The notes beneath the pieces are model-generated. The model made no database searches and was not told the origin of the DNA. It saw nothing but the letters and a program-made list of their open reading frames with translations. This document shows positions 51,297 to 61,437 of a stretch of 64,000 bases of DNA, piece after piece (the first letter of the stretch is position 1; every line of letters starts with the position of its first letter). The stretch is from Candidatus Fermentithermobacillaceae bacterium (GTDB lineage Bacteria > Bacillota > Sulfobacillia > Fermentithermobacillales > DUSS01). The stretch is from the NCBI GenBank assembly GCA_020725645.1, contig DYEQ01000092.1:1-64000 (forward strand), given 5' to 3'. The translations under genes and the position numbers were made by a program.

Positions 51297-52619
51297 GTGG
51301 GGTCGAGCGAGGAGCGGATACCGCCCCAGAACCTGGAGGCGGAACAATCAGTGCTCGGCTCAATGCTCATCGACAAAGATGCGGCGGTGTACTGCGCAGA
51401 TGTCCTCGATCCCGAAGACTTTTACAAAGACGCTCACCGAGTGATTTTCGCCCGGATGCTCGAAATGCTCGATATGGGTGAACCGACCGATCTCGTCACC
51501 GTATCGGATAAGCTCAGGGCTACCGGCGAACTCGAGAAGGTTGGAGGGGCATCGTTCCTAGGGATGCTAGCCAACTTCGTACCGACCGCCGCCAATGTCG
51601 AGCATTACGCGAGAATAGTGAAGGAAAAGGCGGTTTTGAGGCGGCTTATCTCGGCCGCCACCGAAATTGCCTCTTCCGCCTACTCAGTTCAGACCGAAGT
51701 CGATGAGATCCTGGATAAAGCTGAGCAAGCTATATTCGACGTAGCTCAAAAACGACCGGGGAACACCTGCATACCACTGAAGGACGTTCTCGTAGAGACC
51801 ATGGAGCACCTGGAGTACCTGTCCTCCAAGCCCGGGGGTACCATCGGCCTTGCGACCGGCTTGAAGGATCTCGACAGGATCACATCGGGATTCCAGCAGT
51901 CAGACCTCATTATCCTGGCCGCCAGACCCTCCGTTGGCAAGACTTCCCTCGCGCTCAACATAGCGAAAAACGTAGCCTTAAAAGAAGAAGTGCCTGTCGT
52001 CATCTTCAGCCTTGAAATGTCCAGGGAGCAAGTAGCTCAGAGGCTCCTGTGCTCTGAGGCCCATATCGACAGCCAGCGCTTGCGAGGCGGCTTTTTGAGC
52101 AACGAGGAATGGCGTAGCTTATCGGTCGCCCTGGGCCGGCTGGCGGAAGCTAAGATATACATCGACGATACACCCTCCCTTTCCACCATGGAACTGAGGT
52201 CAAGGTGCAGGCGCCTCAAGAGCCAGACCGGGCTCGGACTCGTGGTGGTGGATTACTTGCAGCTCATGAGACCATCGAGGAGAGGGGAAAACAGGCAACA
52301 GGAGATTTCGGAGATCTCCCGGTCATTAAAGAGCTTGGCCCGGGAAATCAACGTTCCGGTTCTGGCCATGTCGCAGCTGTCCCGGGCGGTGGAACAAAGG
52401 CAGGACCGCCGTCCTCTTCTGTCAGACCTCAGGGAATCGGGCGCCATCGAACAGGATGCCGACGTGGTTCTGTTTCTTTACACGGACCCTGAGCTTGAGA
52501 ATCAGAACGAAATCGAACTGATTATAGCCAAGCAACGGAATGGACCTACCGCCAGCATAAGGCTGTTCTACTCCCGGGAGACGTGCAGCTTCGGTGACCT
52601 GGATGTGATGCACGCGTAA
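51297..52619 (+). CDS. dnaB: Replicative DNA helicase DnaB
   Basis: RIPPQNLEAEQSVLGSMLIDKDA; LIILAARPSVGKTSLALNIAKNVA; VVVDYLQLMRP. Confidence 0.96.
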   Translation: MGSSEERIPPQNLEAEQSVLGSMLIDKDAAVYCADVLDPEDFYKDAHRVIFARMLEMLDMGEPTDLVTVSDKLRATGELEKVGGASFLGMLANFVPTAANVEHYARIVKEKAVLRRLISAATEIASSAYSVQTEVDEILDKAEQAIFDVAQKRPGNTCIPLKDVLVETMEHLEYLSSKPGGTIGLATGLKDLDRITSGFQQSDLIILAARPSVGKTSLALNIAKNVALKEEVPVVIFSLEMSREQVAQRLLCSEAHIDSQRLRGGFLSNEEWRSLSVALGRLAEAKIYIDDTPSLSTMELRSRCRRLKSQTGLGLVVVDYLQLMRPSRRGENRQQEISEISRSLKSLAREINVPVLAMSQLSRAVEQRQDRRPLLSDLRESGAIEQDADVVLFLYTDPELENQNEIELIIAKQRNGPTASIRLFYSRETCSFGDLDVMHA

Positions 52620-52655
52620 GCTGGTCGGGAGGCAGCGGACCCGGTTGAGCGAAGG

Positions 52656-54071
52656 ATGGTGGACTTGATGAAACGGTGGGACGTCATCATCGTAGGCGCG
52701 GGACCCGCGGGTATTTTTACCGCGCTGGAGCTTAGCGAAAAGCTTCCGGGGGCTTCCATCCTGATGCTGGAAAAAGGTCCGGAAATCCAGAAGCGCATCT
52801 GCCCCAGGAATACCCTGGCACGGGGATGTCGGGAATGCTCTCCCTGCTCCATCGTATCCGGCTGGGGAGGCGCGGGTGCCTTCTCCGACGGGAAGCTTAC
52901 CCTTACCCCGCGGTTTGGCGGACTCCTCCCCGAGTACCTCGGGAGGCAGGAGGTAACCGAGCTCATAGAGTACGTGGATGGGATCTGGAAGCGGTTTGGG
53001 GCTCCCAACAGGCTGTTCGGAGCGGATGAAGAGGCAGTCTCCTCCCTGGTTAAAGAGGCCGCCAGGGCCGGCCTGGAGCTCATCCCCGCCCGCATCAGGC
53101 ATCTCGGTACAGAAAAGTGCCCGGACATCCTCAAGGCGATGTACACCCACCTTACGAAAAAGGTGGAGATTCGCACTGGCGTGACGGTGGATAGAATACT
53201 CATCCGGGACGGACGTGTCCACGGGGTCGCCCTGGCGGACGGCGCTTCCGAACTCTCCACCAGTGTCGTCGTAGCGCCCGGGCGGGAAGGGGCCTGGTGG
53301 TTTTCGGAGGAGGCCGAGCGCATCGGCTTGAGCCTCGAAGCTAATCCAGTGGACATAGGGGTCCGGGTGGAGGTTCCGGCAGTCCTCACCGACGAAATTA
53401 CCGAAAAGATATGGGAGTTCAAGATACATTACTATTCGCGGGCTTTTGACGACCTGGTGCGAACGTTTTGCGTATGTCCCAGGGGCGAAGTGGTGATGGA
53501 GAATTCCGCCGGCGTCATTACGGTCAACGGGCACTCCTACAGCGGCAAGCAGACGGAAAACACGAACTTCGCCGTCCTGGTATCGAAGACTTTTACCGAA
53601 CCTTTCAAGGAACCCATAGCGTACGGAAAAAACATCGCCACTCTCGCCAACATGCTAGGCGGGGGCGTCCTTGTGCAAAGGTTGGGTGACCTTTGGGAAG
53701 GACGGAGGTCGACGGCCCGGAGGCTCGCCAAAGGAATGGTCGAACCGACGCTTAAGGATGCCACTCCCGGCGACCTCACTCTCGTGCTTCCCTACCGGTA
53801 CGTGCTGAACATTCTGGAGATGCTCGAAGCTCTCGAAGAGTTCATCCCCGGGGTATGGTCGAGAAACACTTTGCTCTACGGGGTCGAGGTCAAGTTTTAC
53901 TCGTCTAGAGTCAAGGTGACACCGGATATGGAGACAGAAATCCCGGGACTCTTCGCCGTGGGAGACGGTGCAGGAATAACCCGCGGACTGGCGCAGGCAT
54001 CGGCATCCGGTGTTCGAGCTGCACGGGCTATCGCCCGCAGGATGGGATCTGGGGTGGAAAGCGCCGGGTGA
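52656..54071 (+). CDS. FAD-dependent oxidoreductase/dehydrogenase family protein
   Basis: WDVIIVGAGPAGIFTALELSEK; Cys-rich CPRNTLARGCRECSPCSIVSGWGGAGAFSDGKL; ETEIPGLFAVGDGAGITRG. Confidence 0.85.
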   Translation: MVDLMKRWDVIIVGAGPAGIFTALELSEKLPGASILMLEKGPEIQKRICPRNTLARGCRECSPCSIVSGWGGAGAFSDGKLTLTPRFGGLLPEYLGRQEVTELIEYVDGIWKRFGAPNRLFGADEEAVSSLVKEAARAGLELIPARIRHLGTEKCPDILKAMYTHLTKKVEIRTGVTVDRILIRDGRVHGVALADGASELSTSVVVAPGREGAWWFSEEAERIGLSLEANPVDIGVRVEVPAVLTDEITEKIWEFKIHYYSRAFDDLVRTFCVCPRGEVVMENSAGVITVNGHSYSGKQTENTNFAVLVSKTFTEPFKEPIAYGKNIATLANMLGGGVLVQRLGDLWEGRRSTARRLAKGMVEPTLKDATPGDLTLVLPYRYVLNILEMLEALEEFIPGVWSRNTLLYGVEVKFYSSRVKVTPDMETEIPGLFAVGDGAGITRGLAQASASGVRAARAIARRMGSGVESAG

Positions 54072-54089
54072 AGCACGGGGCCGGTGAAA

Positions 54090-54118
54090 TTGATCCACCC
54101 CCGGCCTTGTGGTATCAT
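54090..54118 (+). promoter_or_regulatory. SigA-type promoter for tRNA cluster
   Basis: TTGATC (54090-54095) - 17 nt - TATCAT (54113-54118), 15 bp before tRNA-Ser. Confidence 0.6.
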
Positions 54119-54132
54119 GGCGAAGCGAACGC

Positions 54133-54223
54133 GGAGGGGTGGCAGAGCGGTTGATCGCGGCAGTCTTGAAAACTGTTGAGGGCTTTGCGCCCTCCGTGGG
54201 TTCGAATCCCACCCCCTCCGCCA
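54133..54223 (+). tRNA. tRNA-Ser(TGA)
   Basis: GGAGGGGTGGCAGAGCGG...CTTGAAA loop...GGTTCGAATCCCACCCCCTCCGCCA with long variable arm. Confidence 0.96.
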
Positions 54224-54404
54224 CGACGTGAACATTACGACCTTAGGTTTCCAGACCCGCCGGGCGGCGGGCTACCTTCCAGTCGTGTACCCGCCCCGAT
54301 GAGCAGGTACGGGCCACTGGCGTAGAACGGCCGGACGTGCTATGATAAGCGTTGCAAACGGTGACCAAAGCGATGCCATCTACTTGTCGCCCGGGGGAAT
54401 AAGC

Positions 54405-54497
54405 GGAGAGGTCGCCTAGCAGGCCGAGGGCGACGGTTTGCTAAACCGTTAAGGGGCTAAAACCCCTTCGAGGGTTCGAATCCCTCCCTCTCCGCCA
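54405..54497 (+). tRNA. tRNA-Ser(GCT)
   Basis: GGAGAGGTCGCCTAGCAGG...TTGCTAA loop...CTCTCCGCCA; long variable arm. Confidence 0.96.
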
Positions 54498-54502
54498 GTG
54501 GT

Positions 54503-54579
54503 GCGCCCGTAGCTCAATTGGATAGAGCGGCAGACTACGGATCTGTAGGCTGTGGGTTCGACTCCCGCCGGGCGCACCA
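54503..54579 (+). tRNA. tRNA-Arg(ACG)
   Basis: GCGCCCGTAGCTCAATTGGATAGAGC...CTACGGA loop...CGGGCGCACCA. Confidence 0.96.
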
Positions 54580-54634
54580 GAAAAGTTTCGAATCGTAGAG
54601 AAGAGAAGGATTACGCAGAGAAAGGCTTTTACGT

Positions 54635-55379
<745 letters not shown>

Positions 55380-55441
55380 CGGATGTTTTTGTTTCCCTAA
55401 TCCGATCCTTGCCCTAACCTGAGATGGGATACGAGAGCGAC

Positions 55442-55531
55442 GGAGGGGTGTCGGAGCGGTTGAACGAGCCCGCCTCGAAAGCGGGTAGGCGTCCCTGCGC
55501 CTCGTGGGTTCGAATCCCACCCCCTCCGCCA
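55442..55531 (+). tRNA. tRNA-Ser(CGA)
   Basis: GGAGGGGTGTCGGAGCGG...CTCGAAA loop...CCCCTCCGCCA. Confidence 0.96.
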
Positions 55532-55566
55532 CCCGAAAGCCAATCCGACGTTAACCGGTTTTAAGC

Positions 55567-55660
55567 GGAGGGATGTCCGAGCGGCTGAAGGAGCACGCCT
55601 GGAGAGCGTGTAGACGGGCAAACACCTGTCTCGTGGGTTCAAATCCCACTCCCTCCGCCA
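55567..55660 (+). tRNA. tRNA-Ser(GGA)
   Basis: GGAGGGATGTCCGAGCGG...CTGGAGA loop...TCCCTCCGCCA. Confidence 0.96.
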
Positions 55661-55726
55661 TGACTTCTCCCGATCCGTCGAATTTCCGGCAGGCGAAATT
55701 CGCACGGAGTGCGGTTATTCGATTTT

Positions 55727-55995
55727 GGCCGTGCTAGACGGGGAGGTAGCGGTGCCCTGTAACCCGCAACCCGCTATAGCGGGGTCGAAGCCTTCCTGAG
55801 GCCGTCTTCTTGTAGGGTCCGGCCGTTGCGGGCGGCGACGAAGGTCGGGTCCGGCGCAACGTGCCCCCGTGAACCCCGCCAGGTCCGGGAGGAAGCAACG
55901 GTAAGCGGACCGGTGCGTGTGCCGCCGGGGCGCCTGACTGGAGCAAGCTACAACGGTATCGCCTGGAAGGAGCGGTCGAGGGCGGGTGCACGGCC
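55727..55995 (+). ncRNA. ffs: Large-type bacterial SRP RNA
   Basis: Terminal helix GGCCGTGC (55727) / GCACGGCC (55988-55995); CTAGACGGGGAGGTAGCGGTGCCCTGTAACCCGC; helix-8 core CAGGTCCGGGAGGAAGCAACGGTAAGC; directly upstream of dnaX. Confidence 0.92.
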
Positions 55996-56026
55996 ATTGG
56001 ATTTTTCCGGTTGGGGGGTTTGGCTC

Positions 56027-57793
56027 GTGCCCTACCAGGTCTTGTACAGAGCTTGGCGGCCAAACTCCTGGCGTCAGGTGGTCGGTCAAAAAGCGGTAGT
56101 TCGCATCCTGGAAAGCGCCTTACTTCAAAACAAAGTATCTCACGCTTACCTGTTTTCAGGTCCCCGGGGGACCGGAAAGACCACCGTCGCGAGGCTCCTC
56201 GCCAAGGCCGTTAACTGCAAAAACAGGCAGGGGGCTGAACCCTGTAACTCCTGCGATTCATGCAGCGCCATTCAAAACGGTACCTCCGTAGACGTGGTGG
56301 AAATCGACGCTGCTTCCAACAGGGGAATCGATGAAATCAGAGGCATAACCGAGTCTACCCGGTACTTGCCGGTTACGGGTGCCTACAAAGTGTACATCGT
56401 AGACGAAGTCCACATGCTTACGCAGGAAGCGTTCAACGCCCTCTTGAAGACCTTGGAGGAACCCCCGGCTCACGTCATCTTCATTCTGGCGACTACTGCT
56501 CCCCACAGGATCCCGGTGACGATAACGTCCAGATGCCAGCGGATGGACTTCCACAAGCTCTCAGTCGGCGAAATATGCGAGCGTCTCGGGGAGATAGCTT
56601 CCTCCGAGGGGATCGAAATCGAACCCGAAGCTCGGGATGCTCTGGCGAGAGCTGCTGAAGGTTCCCTTAGAGATGCCATCTCCCTTCTGGACCTGTGCAG
56701 CGCGTACGGCCGGGGGAAAGTGACACGGCAGGACGTGGAAGCTGTCCTGGGCACCTCCCCGCTGGAGTTCATGGAGAGGCTCGTGAGGTCTCTAGCCGCG
56801 GGAGACGCTCGGGAAACCCTGCGAGCTTTGCGGGAGATGTCCGATGCCGGCAAGGACTTTTTCCAGCTCGCTCAGGAAGTCGGAAACTTCGCCAGAGACC
56901 TAATCCTTCTGAAATCCGGCGGGGATCTCTCTGAACTGACGAGGCCTTCCGAGGAATCCCGGAAAATGCGGGAGCTGGCATTCACGATTTCCAGGGACTT
57001 TCTGTTCGCTCTTCTGGACGCGGCGGCCAGGGCGGTCAGCGACATGAGGGGCGCCCCGGATCCCAAGCTGGTCCTGGAACTCACCCTTCTAGGGTTGGCC
57101 CGGCCCTCGCAGCAGACCGGAGTCGAGATCTCCGGGAGAGCCCCCTGGTTTGAAGGAGCTCCCCGGGTTAACGGGGATAAATCCCGCACGGCGCAGGAGC
57201 AAATCCCGGGGGGACCCGGACGCACCGGCCATGTCCTGTCCTGCGAGGTGGAAGTTCAGGACGAATCTCCAGAACCGTCGCGGGCGTACCAGACGGCTGC
57301 TGGGCCGGCGAGGGTGGAACCTATGGATGTGTCTCTCGCCGGGCCGGACGAGATCCTGAACCGCGTGAAGGGCGTGTGGGACGACCTTTTGAACGTCCTG
57401 CAAAGGCGGAGACTGGTGAAAGCCCGAGCTTACCTCCTGCCCGGAAAGCCTGTGGGCCTGCGGGACGGCAACGTCGTGGTCTTGAGATTTCCGGCCACAT
57501 ATGCAACCCACCTTGAGCAGGTTATGGTTCCCGTGACCCGGAAAGCCATCGAAACCGAACTTTCGAAACTCACCGGGCTCGACCTCCGCATCGTAGCTGT
57601 TCCGGGCGAACCGGAAGCAAGCGGCAACGGCGACGGCGAAGAGAGCGTTGCGAAACGGGAGAACGGGGATAATCCGCTCGTGCTCAGGGCTCGAGAGCTG
57701 CTGGAGGCAGCTGCGCGGAAGAAATCCGGGCCTCCCGGCACCGACGTTGACTCCCGGCCGGTCCGGCGAGATGCTGGAAAGAGAACTGACTGA
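56027..57793 (+). CDS. dnaX: DNA polymerase III gamma/tau subunit
   Basis: VPYQVLYRAWRPNSWRQVVGQKAVVRILESALLQNKVSHAYLFSGPRGTGKTTVARLLAKAVNC; GTG 56027 chosen because the track N-terminus overlaps SRP RNA. Confidence 0.95.
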   Translation: MPYQVLYRAWRPNSWRQVVGQKAVVRILESALLQNKVSHAYLFSGPRGTGKTTVARLLAKAVNCKNRQGAEPCNSCDSCSAIQNGTSVDVVEIDAASNRGIDEIRGITESTRYLPVTGAYKVYIVDEVHMLTQEAFNALLKTLEEPPAHVIFILATTAPHRIPVTITSRCQRMDFHKLSVGEICERLGEIASSEGIEIEPEARDALARAAEGSLRDAISLLDLCSAYGRGKVTRQDVEAVLGTSPLEFMERLVRSLAAGDARETLRALREMSDAGKDFFQLAQEVGNFARDLILLKSGGDLSELTRPSEESRKMRELAFTISRDFLFALLDAAARAVSDMRGAPDPKLVLELTLLGLARPSQQTGVEISGRAPWFEGAPRVNGDKSRTAQEQIPGGPGRTGHVLSCEVEVQDESPEPSRAYQTAAGPARVEPMDVSLAGPDEILNRVKGVWDDLLNVLQRRRLVKARAYLLPGKPVGLRDGNVVVLRFPATYATHLEQVMVPVTRKAIETELSKLTGLDLRIVAVPGEPEASGNGDGEESVAKRENGDNPLVLRARELLEAAARKKSGPPGTDVDSRPVRRDAGKRTD

Positions 57794-57816
57794 CGCTGAT
57801 GAAGGGGGAAGGAATT

Positions 57817-58143
57817 ATGCCCAAATTCCAGGGCGGATTCGACATGTCGCGGCTCCTGAAAGAAGCTCAGAAGCTTCAAGCTGAGATGGAGCGGGTCGAA
57901 GGCGAGCTGGCCGAGAAAACCGTGGAGGAAACGGCCGGGGGCGGTGCCGTGAAGGCGGTTGTCACGTGCGGCTTTAAAGTTAAATCCATCGAAATCGACC
58001 CAGAGGCGGTCGATCTGGAAGACTTCGACATGCTCTCGGACCTCATCGTAGCTGCCGTGAACGCGGCCCTCGAGAAGGCTAGAAAAACGGCCCAGGAGGA
58101 AATGGCGAAGATTACGGGCGGGGTGAACCTGCCTCTGGTTTAA
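57817..58143 (+). CDS. YbaB/EbfC nucleoid-associated protein
   Basis: FDMSRLLKEAQKLQAEMERVEGELAEKTVEETAGGGAVKAVVTCGFKVKSIEIDPEAVD; between dnaX and recR. Confidence 0.94.
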   Translation: MPKFQGGFDMSRLLKEAQKLQAEMERVEGELAEKTVEETAGGGAVKAVVTCGFKVKSIEIDPEAVDLEDFDMLSDLIVAAVNAALEKARKTAQEEMAKITGGVNLPLV

Positions 58144-58157
58144 GTAGGTGAACTCCG

Positions 58158-58760
58158 TTGTCTTTTCCCGAACCATTAGTCAAACTCATAGAGGAATTGA
58201 GAAAACTCCCCGGGGTCGGTCCCAAGTCGGCCCAGCGCCTCGCGCTGCACCTTATCCTATCAGGTAAACCCGCCATCGACGGGCTGGTCTCATCGCTGGT
58301 GGCGGCGAGAGATAGGATAAGACGATGCTCCATTTGCGGCAACCTTACCGAGGCCGACCCGTGCCCTCTCTGCAAGGACCCCCGTAGAGACGGTTCCGTC
58401 CTTTGTGTCGTCGCCTCGCCGCAGGATGTAGCTGCGATCGAACGGTCGGGCGGGTTCAAAGGTCTCTATCACGTGCTCCGCGGCGCCATCGCGCCCATGG
58501 ACGGGGTAGGCCCCGAGGACGTCGGTACAGATGAGCTGTTGCGTCGAGTGAGGGATTCGAAGGGCAAGATAAAAGAGGTTATCCTCGCCACCAACCCCGA
58601 CGTCGAGGGGGAAGCTACGGCGGTCTACCTCTCTAAAGAGTTGAAGCCTCTGGGGGTCATCGTGACCAGATTGGCCAGGGGGCTCCCGCAGGGAGCGGAG
58701 ATCGACTACCAGGACGACATAACCCTTATCAAAGCTCTGGAGGGGAGACGCGAAATATAG
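58158..58760 (+). CDS. recR: Recombination protein RecR
   Basis: EELRKLPGVGPKSAQRLALHLI; CSICGNLTEADPCPLC; ATNPDVEGEATAVYLSKEL. Confidence 0.97.
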   Translation: MSFPEPLVKLIEELRKLPGVGPKSAQRLALHLILSGKPAIDGLVSSLVAARDRIRRCSICGNLTEADPCPLCKDPRRDGSVLCVVASPQDVAAIERSGGFKGLYHVLRGAIAPMDGVGPEDVGTDELLRRVRDSKGKIKEVILATNPDVEGEATAVYLSKELKPLGVIVTRLARGLPQGAEIDYQDDITLIKALEGRREI

Positions 58761-58937
58761 GGCGAATCAAGGAGTGTAGGACACACCGCTGTTGCCTGAT
58801 ATGCCCGGTCGATCCACCGGACGTATCGGGTTTCCACCACCTGGCAATACTCTACAGGAAGAGCAGTGGAACATCCGCTAACGGCACGAATAGCTATGAG
58901 CCGGTAGCTATAGCCGGGTGGAGGAGGATAGATCCTG

Positions 58938-59162
58938 GTGTTCGGCTTGAGGCAAGCTAAAAACGAAAAAGAGCTCGAGAGAAAGGCCCTGCTTAAGGCG
59001 CTTAGGCAGGCGGAGCACGAGATGGACGTCGCTCTCTCGTGTTTCCACGAGTCGACCGATCCGGAGATCATCGATCACGCTATCTACCTTATGGAAGCTG
59101 CCAAGAAGAAATACTCATATTTCTTGAAGAAAGCACGGCAGGAAAACCTCTTCACAAGCTAG
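58938..59162 (+). CDS. YaaL-like DUF2508 protein
   Basis: 74 aa between recR and bofA: LLKALRQAEHEMDVALSCFHESTDPEIIDHAIYLMEAAKKKYSYFLKKA. Confidence 0.85.
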   Translation: MFGLRQAKNEKELERKALLKALRQAEHEMDVALSCFHESTDPEIIDHAIYLMEAAKKKYSYFLKKARQENLFTS

Positions 59163-59227
59163 GCCGTCCGGAAAGGCGTCATAAAATCCCCCGGTGATGC
59201 ATATCGTTCAGCCGGAGGGAGAAGGCG

Positions 59228-59488
59228 ATGGACCTCAACGTTCTTTTGGGGATCGCCGTAGCTGGAGTAGTTCTCGTATATCTAATGAAAGCGCTTAAGG
59301 GTCCCCTAATGGGCCTCGGGAAACTAGCGCTGAGAACTCTCGTAGCTTTCGCCGGAATATGGGCTTTCAACGTGGTAGCCAGCCTTTTCGGAGTTCACAT
59401 GGGACTTAACATCGTCTCCGCTCTCACCATAGCGGTTCTGGGCTTACCGGGGATAGCTCTTCTTTTTGCCGTGAAGTACCTTCTGTAG
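59228..59488 (+). CDS. bofA: Pro-sigmaK processing inhibitor BofA family
   Basis: Two hydrophobic segments, NVVASLFGVHMGLNIVSALTIAVLGLPGIALLFAVKYLL; recR-yaaL-bofA synteny. Confidence 0.88.
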   Translation: MDLNVLLGIAVAGVVLVYLMKALKGPLMGLGKLALRTLVAFAGIWAFNVVASLFGVHMGLNIVSALTIAVLGLPGIALLFAVKYLL

Positions 59489-59669
59489 CTACCGGGCAGG
59501 TACCGGACGAGACCGACTATCCTGTCCGCCCCTTTTCCCCCGTGATTTCGCCCCGACCCTCAGCATAAGGAGCAGCGTAGGGCCAGAATCGCCGGATGTC
59601 GCGCAGCATACCCGCTCAAGAGTAACGTGTTTCTGCAGTATGGAGTTCAGTTAAAACCCATAACCCTCG

Positions 59670-60794
59670 TCAGCGAAGGAATTTCCGCGGATCTTTCGCT
59701 TCGCCATCAAGGCGAACTTCGAAGTGGACATGGGGGCCGGTAGCATAGCCCGAGTCACCCACGTAGCCTATGACCTGGCCCGTTACCACCGTCTGGCCCT
59801 GGGAGACGCTGGTCCTGGAAAGGTGAGCGTATCTCGTAACGAGTCCGCTACCGTGATCGATGGTGACTATACGACCATAGCCCGAAACGTAACCAACGAA
59901 GACGACCTTCCCCTGAGCTACTGCCCGGACCGGAGTCCCGATGGGCGCTGCGATATCAAGCCCTTCGTGAAAATGTCGCACTCCGCTTATGGGGTGAATC
60001 CGCCAGCCGAAACCCGACGTAATACGTCCGACAACGGGCCATTCCAGAGGGGAGCCCTTGAATGCCGACGCCACCGCCCACGTTTCCCTGGGTATTTGAG
60101 CGACCGGAATGATGAGGAGCTGTCCAGGGATGATGACATCACCGGCCAGAGAGTTTGCCTTGCGGACGGAGTCGACCGTAACGCCATAAGCGCGCGCTAT
60201 ATCCCACAGCGTGTCGCCCTTCGCAACCCTCCTGACCAGCGCCGACGCGTTTTTGACGATCATCAGGTGCTGGCCAGGGATAATCCTGTCGGGGGAGTCA
60301 ATGCCGTTTATCGTCGCTACGGAAGCTACGGTCGTATTGTGGGCCAGCGCTATGGAAGACAGTGTATCGCCCTCTTTGACCACATACGTTACAAGGGACG
60401 GTCCACCATTATCCCCGCCCTGATTGGGAGAACTTTCGCCCGCGCTCCTGCTTATCTCATCCCGCGGGAGCGAGAAAAGAACCAGGTCCCGGCTGGGCTT
60501 GGACTCCCTGCTGCGAGTTTCAGCCGTATCCGGCGACAGGTGTCCGCCACCGTTCCGCAGGGAGCTGCCGGAACCCGAGGCGCCCATGGTGCTCCCGCTG
60601 GACCCGTCAGCTCCTCCCGGGGCTTGGCCCTGCTCAAGCCAGGCCAGCGGGACTTCAACCGGCCCTCCCACGGCCGGCGCGTCGATAATCTGGGCCCCCT
60701 GGGCCGGGCCCTCCTGGTATGCCCTCCTCACTGAAATGCGAAAGTGCCCCTCCGGCAAGTAAAGTCCGGCGAGGAAGCCCAAGACGAGCGGCAC
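59670..60794 (-). CDS. LysM-containing M23 metallopeptidase
   Basis: Two LysM motifs (YVVKEGDTLSSIALAHNTTVASVATINGI; RRVAKGDTLWDIARAYGVTVDSVRKANSL) plus ITSGFGWRIHPISGVRHFHEGLDIAAPIGTPV...GPHVHFEVR; coding probably extends upstream of 60794. Confidence 0.9.
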   Translation of the reverse strand: MPLVLGFLAGLYLPEGHFRISVRRAYQEGPAQGAQIIDAPAVGGPVEVPLAWLEQGQAPGGADGSSGSTMGASGSGSSLRNGGGHLSPDTAETRSRESKPSRDLVLFSLPRDEISRSAGESSPNQGGDNGGPSLVTYVVKEGDTLSSIALAHNTTVASVATINGIDSPDRIIPGQHLMIVKNASALVRRVAKGDTLWDIARAYGVTVDSVRKANSLAGDVIIPGQLLIIPVAQIPRETWAVASAFKGSPLEWPVVGRITSGFGWRIHPISGVRHFHEGLDIAAPIGTPVRAVAQGKVVFVGYVSGYGRIVTIDHGSGLVTRYAHLSRTSVSQGQTVVTGQVIGYVGDSGYATGPHVHFEVRLDGEAKDPRKFLR

Positions 60795-60957
60795 GATCCA
60801 AGCTGCGACGAGGTGACGTTTCGACCTGGTTGAAGTCTTTTTTCTTGTGGAGTCCGCTGCCGTGACCTTTCCGGAGATTTGCCGGCGCGAAGCCAGCCCC
60901 GGTTCACGTCTTATAGGCGATCACTCCTAAAGCATAGGATTGCTCCCAGTCTGTGAC

Positions 60958-60986
60958 ATTATAGCCATTTCTAAATTAGAAAGCAA
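60958..60986 (-). promoter_or_regulatory. SigA-type promoter for LysM/M23 gene with palindromic spacer
   Basis: Minus strand TTGCTT - 17 nt - TATAAT; inverted repeat TTTCTAATTTAGAAA spans 60968-60982. Confidence 0.7.
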
Positions 60987-61437
60987 GGCTTAGTTGACCT
61001 GGGCGGTCCGCCCATCTATCATATGCCGGTCCGTACGTACAAGATGAATCAGAGGTGGTCCGGCTCAAACGACGCAGCTGAGCAGCACCTTAGAATCGAC
61101 CCAGCTATCAACCTCGCCTACCATAACTCATCCGTATAGGTTAGAATAACTTCTGTTAGCATAATCTTTGAGCCGGTTGACGGCATCTTTTGCTTGCCGC
61201 GGCGTTGCAGAATGCGCGGGGCGCGGGCATTTTGAGGCGTACAGGCGGGGATTCACCGCCGTCCACGGTACCGGTAAAAGGCTATAGACCCCGGTCGCCG
61301 CGCCGGGCTCGATCGCGGTAAAAGACCGGTACGAGACCGGGAGTCGAGATCCGGACACAGGTCGGGAGCCGGCATTTTGCTCCGGCCCGGTCTTGACAGT
61401 GCGTGACGTCGAGCGGAGCTATTTAGGAGGCACATAT

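Noticed and set aside
52422-53534. 370-aa minus-strand ORF
   Set aside because: Antisense to the FAD-dependent oxidoreductase and dnaB end; no recognisable domain
55826-56026. N-terminal 67-codon extension of dnaX in the ORF track
   Set aside because: Overlaps the SRP RNA; homology starts at VPYQVLYRAWRP (GTG 56027)
59724-60734. 336-aa plus-strand ORF in the track
   Set aside because: Antisense to the clearly homologous LysM/M23 gene; low-complexity Arg/Pro-rich translation typical of GC-rich antisense frames
61190-61437. c-di-AMP (ydaO) riboswitch
   Set aside because: Expected core segments could not be found in order; kept only as a structured-leader observation
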